A stretch of 64,000 nt of DNA from UBA11346 sp038318565. Lineage in GTDB: Bacteria > Planctomycetota > UBA11346. The stretch spans positions 27,294-91,293 of the forward strand of contig JBBQCI010000004.1 in the NCBI GenBank assembly GCA_038318565.1, in the 5' to 3' direction. The notes beneath the pieces are model-generated. The model saw only the letters and a list, made by a program, of their open reading frames with translations, made no database searches and was not told where the DNA came from. Position 1 is the first letter of the stretch. Each line of letters starts with the position of its first letter. Below, in pieces: positions 10,974 through 21,600 of this stretch. A program made the translations under genes and the position numbers.

Positions 10974-11834
10974 GTGAGTATTACACGTAGTGCCGTTGCC
11001 GGACACGAGGCCTTCACTGTATCGGCTCGTAAGCTGTCGGTGACCTGCGTGCCAACTCGCGGGGCCCATCTCACGTCGCTTCACCAGCATGGGCACGAAT
11101 GGCTGTCTGTGCCCCTTGAGGGTCCACGCCTAGCCCCGGTAGCTGCACACGGATCTTTTTTTCCGCATCAGGAAGGTGCGGATGATTGTTTCCCGACGGT
11201 CGGTAGGGACATGGTGCGCGGGGTACGCCATCACGACCATGGTGAAGTCTGGCATCGTCCCTGGCGCATCTTGGAGGCGGTGAATCGCCTGTGGCTGAGC
11301 ATTGATCTGCCAGTTTCAGGATTGCGCTGCGAGCGGAGCATCGCTGTCGAGGGCGACGGACTGCGCCTCGATTGGAGAATTACCAATCCGAAAAACCACC
11401 CGGTTCCCTACCTGTGGTGCTGGCATCCCTTGTTTGCTTGGCGTCCGGGAGACCGCCTGGAACTGCCCGGAGTGCAGCATGTATTAGAACGCTGGGTCCG
11501 GGGGACCGTCCAGCGGGATTGGCCGTTGGCCTGGCCCGGGGCCGATCTCTCGGCCGGCCTACTGGGTGACGAACCATTCTCCAAATCGTTCGTCCGCTCT
11601 AACGGGCTGGCGATTATGCGTTCAGGACACGCCGGTCTGGAGATTCGCTGGGATCCGCTGGTCCTGCCGTGGGCAGGGTTGTGGATCAAGCACGATGAAG
11701 GACTGCATCAGTGGGCGATCGAACCCACCACAGTCAATTCCGACTGGTTGGGTAAACTCAATGTGATTCCGCCCGAGTCGATCCTGCCGGCCCATGGCGA
11801 ACGCTCCTGGTCGATCAGGCTGCAACCACGCTGA
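10974..11834 (+). CDS. Aldose 1-epimerase / galactose mutarotase-like protein
   Basis: About 286 residues with the beta-sandwich pattern of the galactose mutarotase superfamily: a conserved GAHLTSLHQHGHEWL opening, GSFFPHQEGADDCFPTVG, DGLRLDWRITNP, WCWHPLFAW (the general-acid His region) and a late WIKHDEGLHQWAIEPTT, whose Glu is in the expected catalytic-base position. It would interconvert sugar anomers or bind a related sugar. The GTG at 10974 is chosen because upstream codons would run back through the RRM terminator; no ATG is available. No sugar operon accompanies it, so the substrate is open. Confidence 0.72.
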   Translation: MSITRSAVAGHEAFTVSARKLSVTCVPTRGAHLTSLHQHGHEWLSVPLEGPRLAPVAAHGSFFPHQEGADDCFPTVGRDMVRGVRHHDHGEVWHRPWRILEAVNRLWLSIDLPVSGLRCERSIAVEGDGLRLDWRITNPKNHPVPYLWCWHPLFAWRPGDRLELPGVQHVLERWVRGTVQRDWPLAWPGADLSAGLLGDEPFSKSFVRSNGLAIMRSGHAGLEIRWDPLVLPWAGLWIKHDEGLHQWAIEPTTVNSDWLGKLNVIPPESILPAHGERSWSIRLQPR

Positions 11835-11945
11835 GCGATCCCGTCATCACTGCGTTGTCTTCGCTCATTCCAGGGTCGTGCTAGATTGGGACGGCTAAGG
11901 TCGCATCGCCGACCGAACGGGCGCCGTCAATCTTGCGTCTCCCTA

Positions 11946-12830
11946 TTAGTCCCGCCAGCGGCGGACCAGATCCCCATAGGCGTCGATGCGACGGTCGCGC
12001 AGGAACGGCCACCAGCGGCGGACGTTCTCGCTGCGCGTGCGGTCGATCGCGACCGAGAGGATGGCCGGTGTGTCGGCCGGCGCCTCAGCGAGCAATTCGC
12101 CCTGCGGGCCGGCGATGAAGCTGCTGCCCCAGAAACGGATACCCTGGCTGCGTCCCGACGGATCAGACTCGTGGCCGACCCGGTTGATCGACACCACCGG
12201 CAGCCCGTTGGCGATGGCGTGGCTGCGCTGGATCAGGATCCAAGCCTGGCGCTGGCGCTCCTGCTCATCGGCGGGATCGGCCGGGTTGGCGCCGATCGCA
12301 GTCGGATAGATGAGAATGTCCGCCCCGGCCATCGCCATCAGGCGAGCGCCTTCGGGGTACCACTGGTCCCAGCAGACCAGCACGCCGAGCTTGCCGACCG
12401 AGGTCTGGATGGGGGTGAAGCCGAGATCGCCCGGCGTGAAGTAGAACTTCTCTTCGAAGCCGGGGTCGTGCGGGATGTGCATCTTGCGGTAGATCCCGGC
12501 CAGCGTCCCGTCCCGTTCAATCACGGCTGCGGTATTGTGGTGCAGGCCAGGGGCGCGGCGTTCGAACAGCGAGGTCACCAGGACGACGCCCAGCTCTTTG
12601 GCGAGGGCTCCGTAAAATGCGGTGCTTGGTCCCGGGATCGGCTCTGCGAGGTCGCAGAGCGCGACATCCAGAGTCTGGCAAAAGTAGGTGCTGGCGTGCA
12701 GCTCCTGCAGGCAGACTAGCTGGGCGCCGCGGGCGGCGGCCTGGCGTATGCCGGCGGCGAGATGATCGCGCATGGCGCTGGCCGAACCCTGCCAGGCGGC
12801 CTGGACGAGGGCGACATTCAGTGTGGTCAT
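11946..12830 (-). CDS. aguB: N-carbamoylputrescine amidase
   Basis: 294 residues of the carbon-nitrogen hydrolase (nitrilase) superfamily. It hydrolyses N-carbamoylputrescine to putrescine, CO2 and ammonia. The catalytic triad is visible: Glu43 (LQELHAS), Lys116 (YRKMHIP) and Cys153 (VCWDQWYPE), and the CWDQWYPE and NRVGHE signatures are specific to the AguB branch. The start overlaps the stop of aguA as ATGA, so the pair is translationally coupled. aguA lies upstream and the arginine decarboxylase gene is divergent next door, which fixes the assignment. Confidence 0.96.
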   Translation of the reverse strand: MTTLNVALVQAAWQGSASAMRDHLAAGIRQAAARGAQLVCLQELHASTYFCQTLDVALCDLAEPIPGPSTAFYGALAKELGVVLVTSLFERRAPGLHHNTAAVIERDGTLAGIYRKMHIPHDPGFEEKFYFTPGDLGFTPIQTSVGKLGVLVCWDQWYPEGARLMAMAGADILIYPTAIGANPADPADEQERQRQAWILIQRSHAIANGLPVVSINRVGHESDPSGRSQGIRFWGSSFIAGPQGELLAEAPADTPAILSVAIDRTRSENVRRWWPFLRDRRIDAYGDLVRRWRD

Positions 12831-13885
12831 GGGAAAACCTCCTGCGGGATCTGCATGGTGGCGCAGTGGAGCGAACCGTGCTGCCAGATCAGCGCGCTGC
12901 AATCCACGCCTTCGATCTGCAGGCCGGGACAGGCTTCGGCGACCGCGCGCAAGGCGGCGGTATCGCGCGCCGGCTCACGGTACGTCGGGACGAGGACGGC
13001 CCCATTCACGAACAGGATGTTGGCGTACGTCGCCGGGATGCGGTGTCCATCAAGCGGACAGAAACGAGGCGCTGCCCACGGCAGGGCGACTAGGCGGAAA
13101 GATTTGCCGGCAGCGGTGCGCAGCTCGCGCAGTTCCGCTTCCATGCGCGCAAAGCCGGCATGGTGCTCGTCAGCGGGATCATCGCAGCGGACGTAGAGGA
13201 TGGTATCGTTCGGGCATAGGCGCGCGATGGTGTCGATGTGGGCGTCGGTGTCATCGCCGACGAGGTGCCCATGGGCCAGCCACAGCACCCGCTTCGCCCC
13301 AAGATGCCGACCCAGGGCCGCTTCGACCGCAGCGCGGTCGAGATGCGGGTTGCGGTTGGCGGACAGTAGGCAGGCCTCGGTGGTTAGGATCGTACCCGCG
13401 CCGTCGCTCTCGATCGAGCCGCCCTCAAGGATCAGGCCGACCGTCTCCAGGGCGGCCTGGCCAAGTCCGCCGGCAACGTGCAGCCTGCGGGTGGCCCGGT
13501 TGTCATCGGGCGCGGCAAACTTCAGGCCCCAGCCGTTGAAGCCGAAGTCCAGACAGAAGGGGCGACCATAACGAAGCACGGTGATTGGGCCGAAGTCGCG
13601 GATCCAGGTGTCATCGCAGGGCACATCACCGCGGACGTCGACGCGTTCTTCGGGAATGGCCATGGCTGCCAGCTGACCGCGCACCTCATTGACGTCGTCG
13701 GCCAGGATAATCACCCGGCAGTGCCGGGCGATTGCGGTGGTGAGGCCCCGGTAGCACGCCTGGGCCTGGTCCAGGTACGGCGCCCAGTCGCCCTGGGCGT
13801 GCGGCCAGGCGAGCAGGACGGCACCAACCGGGGCCCACTCGGCAGGCATCTGTATGGCTGTCGGGAAGTCGGGTATTCCGCTCAT
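12827..13885 (-). CDS. aguA: Agmatine deiminase
   Basis: 352 residues of the peptidylarginine-deiminase-like (PF04371) family. It converts agmatine to N-carbamoylputrescine and ammonia. Visible family motifs are MPAEWAPVGAVLLAWPH, DTWIRDFGP, EGGSIESDGAGT, the catalytic HxD (HIDTIARL) and the C-terminal GSLHCATMQIP with the nucleophile Cys341. The ATG at 13885 is chosen as the first one matching the family start; upstream codons reach into the divergent promoter region. It is the first gene of the aguA-aguB unit and is separated from divergent speA by 83 bp. Confidence 0.96.
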   Translation of the reverse strand: MSGIPDFPTAIQMPAEWAPVGAVLLAWPHAQGDWAPYLDQAQACYRGLTTAIARHCRVIILADDVNEVRGQLAAMAIPEERVDVRGDVPCDDTWIRDFGPITVLRYGRPFCLDFGFNGWGLKFAAPDDNRATRRLHVAGGLGQAALETVGLILEGGSIESDGAGTILTTEACLLSANRNPHLDRAAVEAALGRHLGAKRVLWLAHGHLVGDDTDAHIDTIARLCPNDTILYVRCDDPADEHHAGFARMEAELRELRTAAGKSFRLVALPWAAPRFCPLDGHRIPATYANILFVNGAVLVPTYREPARDTAALRAVAEACPGLQIEGVDCSALIWQHGSLHCATMQIPQEVFP

Positions 13886-13968
13886 GGCGCGGGAGGCTAT
13901 ACGGTGCGCGCCGCCGCGCACCCCCATCCACCTGCCGCCTCGTCTGCGAGAGTCCGGGAGAAGATCTG

Positions 13969-15888
13969 ATGAAGCCTGAGACCCTTGATCGCTGGAACGT
14001 CCAGCAGTCCGCCGAGCTCTACAACGTCAGGGCCTGGGGCTCTGGCTTCTTCGACGTCAACCCCGCCGGCGAGGTGGTGGTCAAGTTGCAGAACGGTGCC
14101 GAGACGGTCGATGTGTCGCTGATGGAGGTGGTTGCGGGTATCAAGGAGCGCGGCATGGGCATGCCCGTGCTGCTGCGCTTCCGCGACATCCTCGACCGCA
14201 CCATCCAGCGCATTAACGAAGGCTTCAGCGAAGCGATCGCTCAGGCCGGATACAAGGGCGTTTACCGCGGGGTCTATCCGATCAAGGTCAACCAGCAGCA
14301 GCAGGTGGTCGAGGAGATCGCTCAGTTCGGCAAGCGTTACCACCACGGCCTCGAAGCCGGCAGCAAGGCCGAACTGCTCATCGCCCTCGCCTACATGCAG
14401 GACGCCGAGTCCTACATCGTGTGCAACGGCTATAAGGATGCCGAGTTCATCGATCTCGCGCTGTCGAGTCTAAAGATGGGCGCCCAGACTCTAATCGTGC
14501 TGGAAATGGTCTCCGAACTAGAGTTGGTGCTTGAGCGCGCCGCCAAGCTCGGAGTCAAGCCACGCCTCGGCCTGCGCCTCAAGTTGTCATCGAAGGTGCC
14601 CGGCAAATGGACTGAGAGCAGCGGCGACCGTTCGACCTTCGGCCTGACCATGGCGGACACCATCCGCATCGTCGACATGCTGCGTGACAAGGGGATGCTC
14701 GACTGCCTGCAGATGGTCCACTACCACCTCGGCAGCCAGATCCCCAACATCGGGGCCGTGCGTACCGCCGCCCAGGAAGCCGTGCGCGCCTACTGCGACC
14801 TCGTCAAGGAAGGAGCGGCGATGGGCATCTTCGACATTGGAGGCGGCCTGGCCGTCGACTACGATGGTTCGAAAACCAACTTCCCCGGCAGCCGCAACTA
14901 CGACATCAAGGAGTACTGCTCCGACGTTGTTGAGACGATCATGTCGGCATGTGACAAGGAGGGCTTGGCGCATCCGAATATCATTTCGGAATCCGGCCGC
15001 TTCCTTGTCAGCTACAGCTCGGTGCTGATCTTCAATGTGCTGGAAGCCTCGCGCTTCGAGCCTGGCGAGGAGCAGGTCGAAGAGCCGGCGAAGGACGCTC
15101 ATGCCTCGCTGCGCGAGTTGGCCGACATCTACAAGACGGTCTCGCCGAAGAACCTGCAGGAGTGCTTCAACGACGCGGTTTATCACCGCGACGAGATCCG
15201 CACAGCCTTCCTGCATGCCGGAGTCAACCTGCGTCAGCGTGCCCAGGGCGAAAACCTGTTCTGGCGTGTGGTCGGCAAGATTCTGCGCGAGTGCGAAGAA
15301 CTGAAGAATGTTCCCGAGGATCTCAAGGATCTGCAAGAAGCCTTGTGCGACATCTACTACGGCAACTTCTCGGTCTTCCAGTCGCTGCCTGACTCATGGG
15401 CTATCGGCCAGCTCTTCCCGATCATGCCGATCCATCGGCTCGGCGAGCGCCCCAATCGCCAAGGCAGCTTCAGCGACATCACCTGTGACTGCGACGGCAA
15501 AATCGACAACTTTATCGATCTGCACGACGTGAAAAAGACCCTGCCGCTGCACGAGCTGCGCGCCGGCGAGGACTATGTCTGCGGCGTCTTCCTGGTCGGC
15601 GCCTATCAGGAGACCCTGGGCGATCTGCACAACCTGTTCGGCGATACCAACATCGTCTCGGTGAAGCTCGACGCTGACGGCCGCATCGACTTCACCAGCG
15701 AGGTCAAGGGCGACTCGGTCGCTGACGTCCTCGGCTATGTCGAATACGATCCGAAGGACCTCGTCGCGATGTTCCGCGACCGCGCCGAGCGCGCAGTGCG
15801 CGAAGGCAAGCTCTCCCCGACCGAACGTCGTGAGATCGTCGAGAACTACGCCGCCGGCATCCAGGGATATACCTACTTCGAATCGTGA
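13969..15888 (+). CDS. speA: Biosynthetic arginine decarboxylase
   Basis: 639 residues, the usual length of SpeA. It decarboxylates arginine to agmatine. This PLP fold-III enzyme has Lys106 in VYPIKVNQQQ as the Schiff-base lysine, GLEAGSKAELL after it, a glycine-rich FDIGGGLAVDYDG phosphate-binding segment and the C-terminal CDIYYGNFSVFQSLPDSWAIGQLFPIMPIHRL active-site region. There is no signal peptide. It is followed by the two genes that turn putrescine into spermidine, and agmatine processing is divergent upstream. Confidence 0.97.
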   Translation: MKPETLDRWNVQQSAELYNVRAWGSGFFDVNPAGEVVVKLQNGAETVDVSLMEVVAGIKERGMGMPVLLRFRDILDRTIQRINEGFSEAIAQAGYKGVYRGVYPIKVNQQQQVVEEIAQFGKRYHHGLEAGSKAELLIALAYMQDAESYIVCNGYKDAEFIDLALSSLKMGAQTLIVLEMVSELELVLERAAKLGVKPRLGLRLKLSSKVPGKWTESSGDRSTFGLTMADTIRIVDMLRDKGMLDCLQMVHYHLGSQIPNIGAVRTAAQEAVRAYCDLVKEGAAMGIFDIGGGLAVDYDGSKTNFPGSRNYDIKEYCSDVVETIMSACDKEGLAHPNIISESGRFLVSYSSVLIFNVLEASRFEPGEEQVEEPAKDAHASLRELADIYKTVSPKNLQECFNDAVYHRDEIRTAFLHAGVNLRQRAQGENLFWRVVGKILRECEELKNVPEDLKDLQEALCDIYYGNFSVFQSLPDSWAIGQLFPIMPIHRLGERPNRQGSFSDITCDCDGKIDNFIDLHDVKKTLPLHELRAGEDYVCGVFLVGAYQETLGDLHNLFGDTNIVSVKLDADGRIDFTSEVKGDSVADVLGYVEYDPKDLVAMFRDRAERAVREGKLSPTERREIVENYAAGIQGYTYFES

Positions 15889-15905
15889 GATGCGGCTGGG
15901 ACTGA

Positions 15906-15933
15906 AAGCGCCGCTGGACTGCCAGCGGCGCTT
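15906..15933 (+). terminator. Intergenic hairpin after speA (possible attenuator)
   Basis: A perfect 12-bp inverted repeat (AAGCGCCGCTGG / CCAGCGGCGCTT) with a 4-base loop lies 18 bases after speA. No U-run follows, so it may only reduce read-through or stabilise the 3' end of the speA message before the next gene at 15997. Confidence 0.5.
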
Positions 15934-15996
15934 CCACCTCCAGTCTACATGCCAGTCTCCAGCTTCCAGCCAGCCTAAAGCCCTTCGGAGTCATCC

Positions 15997-17202
<1,206 letters not shown>

Positions 17203-17210
17203 AGGCGCGC

Positions 17211-18374
17211 ATGGATCCGATCCCCGAGACGCCGATCACCGATCTCGACTGGGATCGGGTTCCTTCCCCGAGTTTCGTCGTCGATCTGCGCCTGCTTGAG
17301 CGCAATGCCCGCCTGCTGGCGCGGGTGCGGCAGGAGGCTGGATGCCGCGTCCTTGCGGCGCTCAAGGGCTTTTCGATGTGGGGCGTGTTTCCCACTCTGA
17401 AGCCGTACCTGGACGGCTGTGCTGCGTCGGGGCCGATCGAGGCACAGCTGGCGCGCGAGGAGTTCAACAAGGAGGTGCATACCTATGCGCCAGCCTTCAG
17501 TGATGAGGACATGCGCGAGACGCTGGCGCTCACCGACCATCTGGTGTTCAACTCGACCAGCCAGCTGGTCAAGCATCTGCCGGCGGTGCGTGCTTGTGGT
17601 CGCCACATCGAGGTCGGTCTGCGGGTCAATCCGCAGTATTCCGAGGTTGACGTTGAACTATATAATCCCTGCGCCCTGGGCAGCCGCCTTGGCTGCCGGC
17701 GTGACGAGATTGGCGCTGACCTGCCGGCCGGGGTTGATGGCCTGCATTTCCACGTCATGTGCGAGCAGGGTGCCGACGTGCTGGAGCGCGTCCTTCAACA
17801 CGTTGAGGACCGCTTCGGGGACTGGTTTCCCAAACTGAAGTGGATCAATTTCGGTGGTGGCCACCACATCACCAAGCCGGGATACGACGTTGATGGTCTG
17901 ATCGCCCTGATCCGCGATTTCCGCGCGCGGCATCCGCACCTCACCGTCTATCTCGAACCGGGTGAGGCGATCGCGCTGGGCACCGGTGTGCTGGTCGGGA
18001 CGGTGATGGACATTGTGCGCAACGGCATGCCGATCGCGATCCTGGATGTCTCGGCGACGGCGCACATGCCGGACACACTGGAGATGCCCTACCGTCCGAC
18101 CATCCACGGAGCGGGCGATGCTGGCGCGACGCCGTATACGTACCGCTTGGGCGGTCCGACCTGTCTGGCAGGCGACGTCAGTGGCGATTGGTCCTTTCCG
18201 GCTCCGCTGGTGCCGGGCCAGCGCCTGGTCTTTGCCGACATGGCGCACTACACGATGGTCAAGACGACGATGTTCAACGGGGTGAAGCACCCCTCGATCG
18301 TCACTTGGGACGGTCGCGACCTGCGCGTCATTCGCCGCTTCGGCTACGCCGACTACAAGGCGCGGCTGTCGTAG
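17211..18374 (+). CDS. nspC: Carboxynorspermidine/carboxyspermidine decarboxylase
   Basis: 387 residues of PLP fold III (alanine-racemase-like barrel). Lys52 in LAALKGFSMW is the PLP lysine. FHVMCEQGAD, FGGGHHITKPGYD (phosphate-binding glycines) and LEPGEAI follow in family order, and the C-terminal GPTCLAGDV carries the active-site Cys contributed across the dimer. It releases CO2 from carboxyspermidine to give spermidine. The ATG at 17211 lies 8 bp after the preceding stop; earlier in-frame codons overlap that gene. It completes the arginine-to-spermidine set. Confidence 0.95.
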   Translation: MDPIPETPITDLDWDRVPSPSFVVDLRLLERNARLLARVRQEAGCRVLAALKGFSMWGVFPTLKPYLDGCAASGPIEAQLAREEFNKEVHTYAPAFSDEDMRETLALTDHLVFNSTSQLVKHLPAVRACGRHIEVGLRVNPQYSEVDVELYNPCALGSRLGCRRDEIGADLPAGVDGLHFHVMCEQGADVLERVLQHVEDRFGDWFPKLKWINFGGGHHITKPGYDVDGLIALIRDFRARHPHLTVYLEPGEAIALGTGVLVGTVMDIVRNGMPIAILDVSATAHMPDTLEMPYRPTIHGAGDAGATPYTYRLGGPTCLAGDVSGDWSFPAPLVPGQRLVFADMAHYTMVKTTMFNGVKHPSIVTWDGRDLRVIRRFGYADYKARLS

Positions 18375-18403
18375 TAGGCGATGTCCGACCCCGGACGGAA
18401 AAT

Positions 18404-18435
18404 GACAAACCCCCGGCGCAAGCCGGGGGTTTGTC
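18404..18435. terminator. Strong hairpin between nspC and tRNA-Met
   Basis: A 14-bp perfect stem (GACAAACCCCCGGC / GCCGGGGGTTTGTC) with a GCAA loop. On the minus strand it is followed by ATTTTCC just past the tRNA 3' end, so it can terminate the tRNA transcript. It also stands 29 bases after nspC on the plus strand. Confidence 0.8.
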
Positions 18436-18438
18436 GTC

Positions 18439-18514
18439 TGGTAGCAGCGAGAGGAATCGAACCTCCGACCTAAGGCTTATGAAGCCTCCGCTCTAACCCC
18501 TGAGCTACGCTGCC
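18439..18514 (-). tRNA. tRNA-Met (anticodon CAU), CCA encoded
   Basis: The complete cloverleaf reads GGCAGCG (acceptor), GCTC/GAGC (D arm), GAGGC-TTCATAA-GCCTT (anticodon arm, CAT at 34-36), GGAGG-TTCGATT-CCTCT (T arm), CGCTGCT, A73, then an encoded CCA. Elongator Met is favoured because the initiator hallmarks (C1xA72, three G-C pairs in the anticodon stem) are missing. A lysidine-modified Ile tRNA (CAU) is the alternative. The first pair is G1-U72, a wobble. Confidence 0.92.
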
Positions 18515-18676
18515 AAGCGGGCGGGGATGCTAGCGGGCTACCTGAAGCGGGCAAGATGTGGGATCCGCCTCGCTAGGGATCCTCCCGAGACCCGAATCGG
18601 CCAGGATGGCAGGACCAGGCATCCGTCACTGCGACAGGGGTTGGCGTTTCGCCGCGGCTCATAGGCTGTTCGCCCC

Positions 18677-21600
18677 ATGATCGCCTCGCCCTCGCAACGC
18701 TGGTCCAGCGCCGTGCACGATATCTTTGCCTGCGCCCGCGGCCGGCTCCCCGCCAGCTTTTTGGAGCGCAAACTGGCCGATCTCGGCCTGGCTGCGGTCA
18801 AGCCGCTGCCCAATGCCGAGCTGCCGCGCTTCGAGAAGGCGATCGACCTGGTCAACGCGCTGATCGCCGGACGTCCGGCCCCGGGTGGATTGCGTCCGGA
18901 TGCGGCGATGGACGCCTGCTTCCCGACCGATCACGCAACGTTGGGTGCGATGCGCACTTTGGCCGACGAATACATCGTTTCGATGCGGCCACAGAAGGCT
19001 AAGAAGACCGCTGCAGCTGCAGCTGTAGCTGTAGCTGTAGCTACCGCGCCGCCAGCTGGTGGACCGGTTGCGGCGCCACCTGAGGGTGATGCGCGTCCTC
19101 AGCGCGACCAGCGCGGACCACGTGACGGCGGCATGCGCGACCCACGCGGCCCGCGCGACGGCGGCATGCGTGATCAGCGTGATCAGCGCCCACAGCGTGA
19201 GTACCGTGAGCGTCCGGCCCCTGCCGCTCTGCCGCCCCGTCCGCCGCGCATCCTATGGGAAGCCTGGCTTGGTCGTCATCTGGCTGAAGCCGCTGCGCGC
19301 CCGCAGGTCCAGCCTGTCGTGCCCGTGCCCGCAACCAGCGAGTCCGCTCCTGCAGATGCTGTTCCGGCTCCGTCAGCCGATGGTGCCCAACCGGCTCTCT
19401 CGCCGGTAGTTGCCGCCCCGCCAGCAGCCATCGCGCCAGTCGAAGTCTTCGTGCCGGCGGCTCTGGCCACCTGGCAAGTCGATGGCGATGCCAAGCGCAT
19501 GCTGGCGCGCATCCGTGAACGTGTGGCTCAGGTGGTGGCCGCCAAAGTGGCTGGCGCTGACCAGGCTCCGGCCATCCGCGAAGTCGCCTTTGCTGTACTG
19601 CGTCCGCCATTGCCGGTTCGCGATGACCTGCGCGGTCTGATTCTGGAGCATCTCCAGGCCCAAGGCGTGCAGCTGACCATGGCGGCCCTTTATCCGCCGC
19701 CGCCGGTTGCGGCCCTCCGCCGTGACTGGGAAGGCCTGCTGGCCGCACGTGGCCCTGAGGATCCGGGCGTCATCAACGCCTGGAAGCGGCTGATCGATGC
19801 GCACCCCGAGGCCAAGGCAAAGCTTGAGTCCGAGCGCGCCAAGGAACTCGATGACCTGATCCACCGGCTGGGCGCCATCGCCCGCGCCGAAGGCGAGGAA
19901 GCGCCGGCTGCGCGCGACACCCGGGCCCGCATCGAAGCCCGTTTCGCCGGCACCGCCGAACGTCTTGCCAGCGAACTGGCCCAGGTGCGCACCGCCGCCG
20001 AAGCGATCGCTGCTGCTGGTCGGCTGGTCGCTGAACGCAGCTGGGCCGATCCGGCTGTGCTGGAGGCGATTGCCGCCCTGGATGGACCGTCGAGGGATCG
20101 TCTGCAAGCCCAGCGTCGTCACGAACTCGACGAGCTCGAGCGCCGCTTCCGTGCCGCCCTGAAGGAACACGGCCCGGAAGGCGAGGCGACGGTCGCCGCC
20201 CAGGTCCGCTTGGCCGAGCGTTTCCCGGATGAAGGCTCGCAAGCTGGCGAGCGGATGGCTCGCGTCCGCCGTGGTGATGAACTGGCTCAGCAAGAGCAGG
20301 AGCGTCGCGCCGCTGGCCGTTCCCTCTCCGCCGTGCATCTCGGCACCGCTGAGCACCGCCTGACCCGACTCAAGCCGCAGAACGCCTGGCGCCTGGTGGT
20401 GGCGGTGTCCGGCATCCGTGGACGTGGCGAGAAGGGCCGCAGGCCTGGACATATCGTCGGGCTGCTGCTGAACGGTCCGACCGCCCACGGTCCGGTCGAA
20501 GCCACCTGGCGGGCCGCCGAATGCGCCAGTCTCGACGAGATGGACGCTGTGGTCCAGGCGGTTGCCGATCGCGAGATCGGCGTCATCGGCCTGCCCTTGG
20601 CCGATTGCCCCGAACGTAGCGAATCCTGGGCCGATGGCGTACATGCCCTAGCGGCCCTGGTCGCCCTGGCGCTTCCTGTTAGTGCTGCGACCACGGTGGC
20701 TGTCGAACTGCCGGCGTGGGCCGATGGTGTCGACCGCGCCGCACTGACCGTCGCGTTGGCAGCTCTGGGCAGCGATCGCGGGATCAGCCTGTCGCTAGTC
20801 AACTCTAGCGATCATGCGCCGGCCCTGGCCGAAGCGGTGGCCTGGAGCTGGGGTGGCCGTCGTGAGACGGAAGCCGCGCGCATCCGTCAGTCCGGATTGG
20901 CGACGTGCCTGCTGGAGCCAGGCCCCACTCTGAGCGATGTCCTTACGCATCTGCCGGTCGGAACCCTGCCAGCGTGGTCGGTGTGGACCGCGCTGCTCGG
21001 CGAAGCCGCCACCGACGCCGGCGGACTGGCCGAAGCTTTGCTTGCTCGCATCGGCGCCCGCATCGGCGCCGATGCCGAGTCAGCGCTCGCCTTGCAGCGG
21101 CACCTCACGGGACTGGCTCGTGGCCGCATCGCCGATGCTCCGCGTCTGGCTGGTGAACTCGCTTGGTTGGAGGCGCATGGCTCCGCTCAGCTACGTCCGC
21201 GCGACCGACTGCGCCTGGACGCCTCGCTGGTCTCCACCCAGGCGGCTGCCGGTTCGCTCACCGCCGCGGCAGTCACCAAGCTCGGCCTGCGGCTCGCCGA
21301 GTTGCGGGACGACCTGCCAGCCGAGGTGGTCGAGACCGCCCTGCACGCTGCCGCTTCCGCGCGCGAAGCCCTCGAAGTTGAGCACGCCGAAGCGCTGATC
21401 GCCCCGTGGGCCCGCACCGAGGCGATTGCCTGCGGTGGTCGCGCCAACTTCATCCGCTTGGCCGAAGAACGTGCCCGGATTGCTGCCGTCGAAGGTCGCT
21501 GGAAAGACGCACGCAAGCAGCTGGAACGCGCCGAGGAGGCCGCCGGCCGCCTCGCCGACGACCAGGATCGGGCCGGGGCTCAGGGCCGTCTGACCTGCCT

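Noticed and set aside
19041..20644. Minus-strand frames (235 and 423 residues) inside the 1161-residue gene
   Set aside because: Arg/Gly/Pro-rich antisense translations typical of high-GC shadows; the plus-strand frame spans the whole region.
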